From JADJLQ01 sp040007895 (lineage in GTDB: Bacteria > Bacteroidota > Bacteroidia > Chitinophagales > Saprospiraceae), in contig JBDTUE010000194.1 of NCBI GenBank assembly GCA_040007895.1, forward strand, positions 1-8,209: 8,209 nt of DNA, in the 5' to 3' direction. Under the pieces are notes generated by a model. That model saw nothing but the letters and a program-made list of their open reading frames with translations. It was not told the origin of the DNA and did no database searches. This document shows, one piece after another, positions 1 through 6,800 of this stretch. The translations under genes and the position numbers were made by a program. Position 1 is the first letter of the stretch. The number at the start of each line of letters is the position of its first letter.

Positions 1-98
1 TTTGGTCCTTGTGGTCCGACATCACCAGCGTCCCCTTTCGGTCCTTGTGGTCCAGCTATTCCTTGTGGTCCGGTAGCACCAATGTCTCCTTTCGGTCC
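1..98 (-). repeat. Collagen Gly-X-Y codon repeats (left edge)
   Basis: On the minus strand every third codon is GGA or GGT (Gly), giving triplets GPK, GDI, GAT, GPQ, GIA, GPQ, GPK, GDA, GDV, GPQ and the start of another. On the plus strand this appears as the recurring word CCTTGTGGTCC (7-17, 43-53 and 61-71). The tract enters the window incomplete, so total length is unknown. Near-identical DNA units suggest recent expansion by slippage or recombination. Confidence 0.93.
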
Positions 99-1235
99 CG
101 CTGATTCAGGTGCTGCATCCCAAGCCCCATTAGACCATTTAAGTACTTGTGGTATACTTGTTCCTGTGACCGGAGCTAAGGTAATGGGACTCGATGCAGA
201 ACCATTTCCAACCAAGGGTGCAGCAGTAGCGGCATTTCCAGTACCTACAGAAGTAAGATCTGTATCCGCTATCCAGGCACTGCCATTCCATTTCAACACC
301 TGGCCTTTTGCAGGGTTTGCCGGCTTAACTATACCAACTGGTAAAGATTCTATTTTTAAGATTCGTTCTTTTATATTATTAATGGTGTCCTGAATAGATT
401 CAAATCCAATTTGGAATAAATTTAAAATCTTAGAGTCATCGAATAATTTGATGGAATCGCACTTAATCCCTATAAAAAGTCTAATCAGTACAAGAGTATC
501 AATGCCGGCTATTGATTGCCAGATAAGTGTATCCCGAAAAGTTGAATCACATCGAAGAAATTTTCTTCTTCCTATCTCATCATAAATTATTTCTTTTACA
601 GCGTCAACCTTGCCTTGTAATAAATCTAAAATTTTGGAGTCATCAAATAGCTTGAAGGAATCGCATTTAATCCTGTCAAAAACTCTGATTACTCCTTTGG
701 GTGTTGTATCCAGTCTGAAGATAGAATCGCATCGCAGAAATTTTCTACTTGATATCTCATCAAAAATTGTTTGTTTGAGGCTGAATTCAACTATTTGATT
801 ATTACTGGCTCCTTTCTTTTTGACTACCTGAATATATTTATCACCCACTAAAGAATCCATACTTGAAGTGTTACCCGCATACGGGCCTGCCAGGAGTGGA
901 CCTGAAGATAATAACTCAAAGGAGCCATTATTATCAGCATCACATTCTACGCGCAACGAAGTACTTTCACTCCAATCCAATTTACTGAAAGCAGCTCCTC
1001 CTCCGATCACCAGGTTTATTATTCCATACTGGTCAGTACTGGGTGATTGATCTTCTGTATAGATGGGTTTGCCTGATGCATTGAGAATAATAAATCGCAA
1101 TGGAATTTTTTTATTGCTTGCAGGCTTGCCGTCTTTTTCTTTGAAAGAAGCCTGAAAAGAGAATCCGGTATTAGGGCTTTGTGCCCGACCCGATATAGAA
1201 ATTAACATGCTCAGAATAAAAATGAAGCGTTTCAT
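1..1235 (-). CDS. Collagen-like fibre protein, C-terminus beyond the window
   Basis: The frame is open from the ATG at 1233-1235 to the left edge, giving 411 complete codons and no stop. Parts in order: a signal peptide (MKRFIFILSMLISISGRA, cleavage likely before Q19); residues 23-120, a beta domain matching the N-terminal region common in Bacteroidota tail-fibre-like and collagen-like proteins (FSFQASFKEKDGKP..., YGIINLVIGGG, LDWS, LRVECDADNNGSFELLS, PYAG); 158-271, two copies of a RKFLRCDS / IKCDS-KLFDDSKIL module; 280-297, a short helical piece; 310-378, two Q-V-L-K-W modules around a PLVGNGSASSPI segment; and from 380 a Gly-X-Y collagen tract with 11 visible triplets (GPK GDI GAT GPQ ...). 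The tract probably forms a trimeric rod. It is last in the visible operon, 31 bp after the T9SS protein. Role inferred: surface fibre or adhesin. GC is about 50% over 1-360 and about 32% over 361-780 by hand count. Confidence 0.9.
   Translation of the reverse strand, partial: MKRFIFILSMLISISGRAQSPNTGFSFQASFKEKDGKPASNKKIPLRFIILNASGKPIYTEDQSPSTDQYGIINLVIGGGAAFSKLDWSESTSLRVECDADNNGSFELLSSGPLLAGPYAGNTSSMDSLVGDKYIQVVKKKGASNNQIVEFSLKQTIFDEISSRKFLRCDSIFRLDTTPKGVIRVFDRIKCDSFKLFDDSKILDLLQGKVDAVKEIIYDEIGRRKFLRCDSTFRDTLIWQSIAGIDTLVLIRLFIGIKCDSIKLFDDSKILNLFQIGFESIQDTINNIKERILKIESLPVGIVKPANPAKGQVLKWNGSAWIADTDLTSVGTGNAATAAPLVGNGSASSPITLAPVTGTSIPQVLKWSNGAWDAAPESAGPKGDIGATGPQGIAGPQGPKGDAGDVGPQGP
102..308 (-). 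repeat. Duplicated Q-V-L-K-W fibre module
   Basis: Residues 310-327 (KGQVLKWNGSAWIADTDL) and 361-378 (IPQVLKWSNGAWDAAPES) are two copies of one module, at 255-308 and 102-155. The segment between contains PLVGNGSASSPITLA. The alternation G-x-V-L-K-W-N-G-x-x-W and L-x-G-x-G-x-x-x-x-P is familiar from Bacteroidota and phage tail-fibre-like proteins, where it comes just before or within repeats of the shaft. Identification is by memory of the pattern. Confidence 0.75.
423..764 (-). repeat. Tandem duplication of a Cys-Asp-Ser module in the fibre gene
   Basis: Copy 1 covers residues 158-203 (627-764) and copy 2 residues 218-271 (423-584). Each has an [F/Y]DEI start, RKFLRCDS, a variable middle, then IKCDS-x-KLFDDSKIL. 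At DNA level, 544-588 matches 724-768 at about 39 of 45 bases (180 bp apart), and 424-470 matches 628-674 at about 39 of 47 (204 bp apart). The copies therefore differ by an in-frame 24-bp length change in the middle. The region is AT-rich relative to both sides. I do not recognise the module as a named domain. Confidence 0.88.
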
Positions 1236-1266
1236 AATAAGAGATATTTTTTTAGAATGATTTGAT
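1236..1266 (-). other. 31-bp spacer before the collagen-like gene
   Basis: The longest non-coding gap in the window. On the minus strand it is AT-rich, with a run of seven A residues about 12-18 bases before the ATG and no AGGAG-type ribosome site. I see neither an inverted repeat able to act as a terminator nor a Bacteroidota TAnnTTTG -7 promoter box, so the collagen-like gene is most likely read through from upstream. Confidence 0.7.
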
Positions 1267-1764
1267 TTATTGTTTGTTAAATAACAGGGATTGCACCCCT
1301 GCATACTTACTGGATATAGATAGTAGATACATACCAGGTAAAAGATCATCGATCCTGATTTGGTAAGTACCCTTCAAGACAGAAAGGCGAAATCTTTTGT
1401 TTTGTCTTCCAAGCAGATCACAAATGGTAATCGTGACTTCTTTAAGATCAGGTTTTAGCGTTCCACCAAGGTTGAGTTGATCTGTAGCTGGATTGGGGTA
1501 CAAGGTCAACCCTTCTATCCATTGAATATTCTGATAGGGAGTAGTCGTAGGATCTACAGGTTGTTGAAATCCGACGATCACATCATAACCGCCACAGGAA
1601 AATGTCCCAGTGATGGTTTGGCCAATGGTAGCTGACATGAACAGGTTATTACAGGAGCCTGTTAGATAGCCCTGAGCTATAGCAGAGATCACGCTTTTTT
1701 GAGCGGAGGCTATTCCATTCGCTAAAAACAGAGCCAGAAAACAAAAAGTAAAAGTATGTTTCAT
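1267..1764 (-). CDS. Small secreted protein with T9SS type A C-terminal sorting domain
   Basis: The 165-residue product has a clear signal peptide (MKHTFTFCFLALFLANGIAS, cleavage likely after A21 before Q22). A short mature N-terminal region, about 22-70, has the pattern SATIGQTITGTF...GFQQP, which I recognise from many short Bacteroidota secreted proteins (the SATVGE...T-x-GFxQP type). C38 and C57 could form a disulphide. From about 86 to the end is a type A sorting domain: LTLYPNPATDQLNL, then VTITICDLLGR, then LLPGMYLLSI, and a final strand ending in a lysine-containing tail. Such domains direct transport across the outer membrane by T9SS, usually with removal of the domain and anchoring to A-LPS or release. 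Most of the protein is sorting domain, so the cargo is only about 60 residues. It is the only complete protein here with such a domain. The first Met is chosen because it opens the signal peptide. Confidence 0.95.
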   Translation of the reverse strand: MKHTFTFCFLALFLANGIASAQKSVISAIAQGYLTGSCNNLFMSATIGQTITGTFSCGGYDVIVGFQQPVDPTTTPYQNIQWIEGLTLYPNPATDQLNLGGTLKPDLKEVTITICDLLGRQNKRFRLSVLKGTYQIRIDDLLPGMYLLSISSKYAGVQSLLFNKQ

Positions 1765-1779
1765 TTATGTATGTATTTA
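1765..1779 (-). other. 15-bp spacer before the T9SS protein gene
   Basis: Minus-strand spacer TAAATACATACATAA follows the FN3 stop directly, giving back-to-back stops TAA-TAA, and ends at the ATG. It contains a small TACA/TACATA repeat and no Shine-Dalgarno box. It is too short for a terminator, which supports co-transcription. Confidence 0.8.
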
Positions 1780-3855
1780 TTAGAGTTGTTTTGCTTGACT
1801 ATAGTCCGACATTTTACCGTCAGGATATCTGACCCTGATCACATAGGAGATATGCTTTTGTTCAGGGTTTATTAAATCTACATATGATTTGGTGACACAC
1901 TTATCAATGGCTGTGTATGGACCTTGATCGACAGCTTTATATATGATATATTGAGTTTGCAGAGGAGCCGAGGATGTCCAACTCAAAAAGGCTTTGGTTC
2001 CTTCTTTTACAATTACAAAATCGTTTACATCTGCTTGATTTATTTTTTCCTTCAATTTGGCTTTAAAGGTGAATGCAGATATAGACAAAAGACCTGCATC
2101 ATCCTGCGCCACTATTTTATACTCATATTCTTTGGATGGCTCTACCGCTTTATCCTGATACGACCTGACTGTAGTGGGTGATGGAAATGATTTGATCAGT
2201 TTCCAATCAGCGTCCGCCGTTTTTCGGTATAGAAGATGTCTGACTACATCATGACTCGTACTGGCATTCCAATATAATGTGATGGTGCCGGTATCTTGTC
2301 GATGATCCGTAAAGATTGGTGCGCTGGGCGGGATGAGATCGGGCTTTTGTAAGGCCAGAACCGCTGAAAAATCAGAATAATTAAAATACCTATCAATCGC
2401 AGCGATTTTATAATAAATTCTTTCGGTCAGTGTCTTTAACATGATCGTGTCTACATAGGCATTGACCAGCACAGGTTTATTGGTCACTACAGCAAATACA
2501 TGGTTAGAATCATTCGAAAAATGAATGACATAGCCCATGATATCAGGATCCTTATTGACATTCCATGTCAAATGAACTAGGCCATTGGTATCAATTTTTC
2601 CTTTTAGCCCCATAGGTATGCCTGGGGGTATGCTGTCAATAAGATGCCCATATGTATTGAGTGAATAACTTGCATTACCAGTGGTATCTACTGCAGCTAT
2701 GATATAATGATTGGCTCTAAGCGTGTTTACTGAATCATGTATGTAAAAATGAGTGTTGGGAGAAACTGGATCTAGATGAAGGATACTATATTCGCTGGTT
2801 GGATCAAATGAATGGCCGACAAAAAAACCTTTGAGATCAGAAGCACCTGCATGATTCCATTCGATTTTTATTTTATTGGGGCCTATCTGAGTTGCTCTCA
2901 CTTGAATCGGTGCCGGAGGGGGGGTTTTATCTATGCTATATTGTATTACGGCCGAAGATGGCGCACTGTACTCTGCGAAAGGAGTAATACCGATGATACG
3001 GTAATAATATTTTTTATAGTTTCTCTCCGTGGAGTCTTGGTATACAAAATATTCTGTGGATAATGAATCTTGCTTAAAGTCATCGCTGAGATAAGGTGTC
3101 TTATTAAGCCGATTATATGTTTTACCGTCATCCGATCGCTCGATGAAATATGCTGTAAAGTTATCTTGATGTTTTACCTTATCCCACCTAAGGTATACTA
3201 CTCTGTCCCCTTGAGCGGCATGATCGATCTCTGGGTTTGTGACTTTTATTCTGTTTTTTTCATGCACTACGATAGTGCCCGGTGTAGTCTCAAACAGAGT
3301 GGATTTTGCGAGACTGGTGACTTTATAGATGTATACATAGCCCCGTTTTACATTTTTATCCACCCAGCGCAAAGCACTTGCAGAGGCAGCTGCAGCAGAT
3401 AGATCTGCCGCTAATAGATTATAAGAAAATCTATTTTTCAGTTCATCAGCCTTTGCAATAAAGGATGCATTTTTATCATTTTGATATTTCCAACTTTTCC
3501 CATAGATCATTTGAGCGGCCACTACCGCATTTTGATCTTGAGTCATCGGTGGCGAGATGGCCTGCCATTCATCGAGAGGCCATGGCTTGAGCACAGGCGC
3601 CAATTCTGTGAAGATGCCATCAGCTATGGACGCTTTCGCATTCGGCAATTCCATCCGCTCTATTTTATACCCTGCTTGTAAGGATAGATACCAGGCCAGA
3701 GGTCTATCAGGAGCCCATCTGAGTATAATGCCCGTATCAGTAGATTTAGCAATAATCCTAAGCGATGATTTAATTTCTTCGCTCTGACCATGGGCAAAAA
3801 ACGAAATTAGATTCAGAAAAACAAAGACAAATCCCTGGTAAAAATATTTTTTCAT
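1780..3855 (-). CDS. Exported fibronectin type III repeat protein
   Basis: The 691-residue product starts with a signal peptide (MKKYFYQGFVFVFLNLISFF, likely cut after AHG before Q24). The rest reads as about six FN3-like beta sandwiches: roughly 30-198 (atypical, with an Ala-rich helical insertion near 70-170), 201-308, 311-407, 408-505, 507-600 and 605-691. Repeat hallmarks are a W in the first half (LRW, LRWDK, IEWN, LTWN, LYWN, LSWT) and a late Y-x-I/V strand (YIYKV, YYYRI, HYIIA, YYKIA, YEYKI, YVIRV). Proline linkers DKTPPPAP, DSIPPGIP and DLIPPSAP separate repeats. There is one cysteine (C653), no catalytic motif and no T9SS sorting domain, so it is probably periplasmic or held at the surface by a partner. 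FN3 arrays usually act as spacers or binding modules; the ligand is unknown. It begins 2 bp after the giant gene stops, suggesting coupled translation and a shared complex. Confidence 0.92.
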   Translation of the reverse strand: MKKYFYQGFVFVFLNLISFFAHGQSEEIKSSLRIIAKSTDTGIILRWAPDRPLAWYLSLQAGYKIERMELPNAKASIADGIFTELAPVLKPWPLDEWQAISPPMTQDQNAVVAAQMIYGKSWKYQNDKNASFIAKADELKNRFSYNLLAADLSAAAASASALRWVDKNVKRGYVYIYKVTSLAKSTLFETTPGTIVVHEKNRIKVTNPEIDHAAQGDRVVYLRWDKVKHQDNFTAYFIERSDDGKTYNRLNKTPYLSDDFKQDSLSTEYFVYQDSTERNYKKYYYRIIGITPFAEYSAPSSAVIQYSIDKTPPPAPIQVRATQIGPNKIKIEWNHAGASDLKGFFVGHSFDPTSEYSILHLDPVSPNTHFYIHDSVNTLRANHYIIAAVDTTGNASYSLNTYGHLIDSIPPGIPMGLKGKIDTNGLVHLTWNVNKDPDIMGYVIHFSNDSNHVFAVVTNKPVLVNAYVDTIMLKTLTERIYYKIAAIDRYFNYSDFSAVLALQKPDLIPPSAPIFTDHRQDTGTITLYWNASTSHDVVRHLLYRKTADADWKLIKSFPSPTTVRSYQDKAVEPSKEYEYKIVAQDDAGLLSISAFTFKAKLKEKINQADVNDFVIVKEGTKAFLSWTSSAPLQTQYIIYKAVDQGPYTAIDKCVTKSYVDLINPEQKHISYVIRVRYPDGKMSDYSQAKQL

Positions 3856-3857
3856 TT
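3856..3857 (-). other. 2-bp junction between giant gene and FN3 gene
   Basis: The giant gene ends GAT-TAA and the FN3 gene begins ATG after only two A residues (GATTAAAAATG). There is no room for a separate ribosome binding site outside coding sequence, and no purine-rich Shine-Dalgarno box lies in the last codons. Translation by termination-reinitiation, or by the A-rich context used in Bacteroidota, is likely. Confidence 0.85.
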
Positions 3858-6800
3858 TTAATCAATTGGTGGGGGTGGTGGACAATTTGTATTTATAGTC
3901 GCTGTCAGAGTGGCTGATCTTTCAAACTGTCCCATTCCTGCCTTTGGGTGATAATAAATGATACCCATAGGCAATTGGTTTCTACATTCAATATAGCCAT
4001 TAGTTTCGGCCAAAATATAATTTGACAATCGTCGCTCAATGGCAACACTTTTTGATTTAATCCAAGGCATATTGCTTTCGTGCGCATAAGCAGCATTTTC
4101 CATTACCTGTTGATTTTTTCGAAATTGGCGATACATTTGATTTCCGTGATTAAGTCGGATTCTAAAACTTGATGTTTGAGAACTGCCAGAAGGAGTAAAT
4201 GGAGAAATAGGTGGGTTGCTGGAACCCGCTTTCGCCGGAGCTTTGTCAGCAGTAGTTCTTGTTTCATTTGATCTGCCTTGCTCACTAGGTCCTGTTCCTG
4301 TAGTATTAGCAAACATACCTGTTGAACTGTTTGCCACTGCTTGAGTTGACAAAATGGTTTGAGAAGACTGGCTTATCGGATCAATACCTATAGGAGGTTC
4401 ATACAAAAGTAATGGAGGAAAGCCTGTCACTACATTCGCATGAAACCTATATTCTAATGTATTATAATTCCAAGCATCAGCAAATCCAAGACTTATAGGA
4501 GGCGCATTTGGAGGGTCTATAAAACTGATTAAGTCTTTGGGGAAAATATAGAGTTCAGAATTATTATGCCAGGTTGCAATCGGATCAAATGGCAAATAAT
4601 CAAATCTATTTTCTTCTTGAACATCATCATCACCACCCGTGTAAATTACATCAGAGCCAAATTGCACCAGAGGTGGGTTATCAACAGGAGTACCACTTAA
4701 ATTTTTGCTCTGCCATCCTTGTAAATCTATTTTATCAAATCCTTCACTGAGCTGAACATTGCCATCAATGATGTCGATTGGACCAAATGATAATTTTCGA
4801 CCAGCCCATTGTTTATTTCCTATTTTTTGAGCAAGACTATTAAATTGAGAAGTTTTAAATTTAAATTCAAACAATATATGTTCAGTCGCCAATTCATCAT
4901 GCTTTCCAAATTTCATAAATTTTTGTGGTAATATTTTATATGAATAATTATCACCTTTTTTGTGCTCTATATCCGCAATAGTCTTATATCCCACTTGCTG
5001 CACATTACTTGCAACTAAATTAGTATTACTGTTAACTAACTGTTCACTTGTAGCCAACACAGCCGCGGTTCCACTACCAACCACTAAAGCCGCTTCGAGT
5101 ACTCGCACAATTTTACATTGATAGATTGTATTGTTTTCTAATGTAGCAACACTAAAACCTAAAGATTGAAAGTTACTAACTAAAATCTGCCTATTAATTG
5201 GGTTGGTCTGCCCTGTTTTATAAAATCTAGCTTCATAATGATAGTTAAACATCTGTCCGGATGGGCTGAGTTTCCTCGAGTACAGCAGTGGCTCATTGCG
5301 CTGAGTTAATGTAACAAATCCTGGAGAACCATGAACCTCATCTTTCAAGAAATAGTTTTGTCCGATAATAGGATAGGTATGTGCGAGATTGCGTTCATCG
5401 ATTGTGTCAGGCATAACACCCGTGGTGAACGTATGTTTCTTGTCTTCTATATAGCCAGGTATTACCTCCCAATTATCTCCCTTTTTTTCAGATCCAGTTA
5501 CTGCTATTTCCATAGTATATAATGTCCGTTCAACCAGCACATCATAGGGCGCCATAATAACTTCAGATCCATCGGTTAGATCGAGCTGTGATGGAATCGT
5601 AGAAGTACCCTTTTTTAGGAAATTTGATTTCCAGTTTACTCTAAATATTCTAGCTATATTGAGATCGATATCAAATATTTCTATTTCTTTATTGATATAT
5701 GGCGATACTAATGCTTTTGGCTTTACATACACACTCACATCTTTTGCATTATCTGCCGGATAAAGATCTTGAATGATATTCATACCGGAGAGAAGATTTC
5801 CATCCCCTACCGTACATTTATCACCTATGTTAAGTTGCATCGCATGCGTGCCTTCTATGAGGCCGATTACTTTATATTTAAAGGCTCCTTTGGCTTGAAA
5901 CCACGATGGGTTGGGTAAACCACCAGACATCAATAAAGCTAAAGAGCCTCGTAAAAATTCAAAGCGGCCCTCTATAAACCATAAATCCACTTCAATCCCA
6001 AATGCACCTTGAATACCTGCATATAATTGACCAGTGCCATACCAGCCATCTACTCCTGGTTTTTCATTCGATTCCCGACATTTTCTGTCATTGTCATGTG
6101 TTACATTTATATCAGCTCCTATGATGGCATCTACATCCAGATAAAATGGCTGGTAGTGAAATGCAAAGGTGTCTTTGATAAGGACCCCTGCAGCTATGCC
6201 GGTGGCGGAGTAGGTGATTTGTTTATTCGTTGCAACGTCTGTCGAACCTCCGATATAACCATCTTCTGCACTATTGAGCATAGCCATGAATCCAGGGTCA
6301 GGGGTAGGCACTTCATTGGGCAATCCATGTCCCACCATGAGATAAGCACTGATATCAGATTTTTTTATTTTAAGATCAAAGACAGCACCTGCTTTTGCCT
6401 CAGGGGTACCAATTTTTAAATACCATTTTTCACTTTCGGCATGACCTGCCATCGCGGCAAAAAATTCTGCCTCTACCATTTTATCTCCCAGTAGTTTGCC
6501 ATAAAATATTTTATTATCCTCCACCTTGACACTTACAAAGGCATTCAGATTACCTTGCACAAAATGCTCCTGGCCATTATAAACAAAATGTACATCACCC
6601 CATACTGATTTTGTAGTTGTTTCAGTGCCACCTGCAGCAAGTTTTGAGACGGACTCGCCCATAAAGCGCAAATCCCCATCCAGGCCCACATTGGGACCAC
6701 CACTAGTATTAAATTGTGCCCATACAGCCAGCAGCATATTATAGGTCTTGCCTTGATTTTCAGATCCAAACAGGCCTTGGAGTTTCATACCATAATGGCT

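Noticed and set aside
1..100. Regularly repeated GGTCC/TTGTGG words that could look like a CRISPR array or iterons
   Set aside because: Spacing is by threes and unequal, there are no unique spacers, and the repeats translate to collagen triplets on the minus strand.
82..393. Plus-strand open frame of 103 codons opposite the collagen-like gene
   Set aside because: It is the antisense reading of Gly-X-Y and Q-V-L-K-W codons; the minus strand has a full signal peptide and recognisable domains.
1..1235. Prophage tail fibre
   Set aside because: Collagen and Q-V-L-K-W modules occur in phage fibres, but this gene has a signal peptide and lies after a T9SS protein, and no phage structural, lysis or packaging gene is present.
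3070..3402. Plus-strand 110-codon open frame opposite the FN3 gene
   Set aside because: It lies wholly within FN3 repeats on the other strand; Cys- and Ile-rich content is typical of an antisense artefact.
3866..3880. G-rich plus-strand run that might form a quadruplex or terminator
   Set aside because: It is simply the codons for five prolines at the end of the giant protein; no stem-loop or following T tract was seen.
5052..5099. Possible membrane segment in the giant protein (LEAALVVGSGTAAVLA)
   Set aside because: About 16 residues with several Gly, Ser and Thr, lying between beta-rich domains; too short and weak for a membrane span.
6027..6419. Plus-strand 130-codon open frame opposite the giant gene
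   Set aside because: It is antisense to conserved-looking protein, has erratic composition, and no homology that I recognise.
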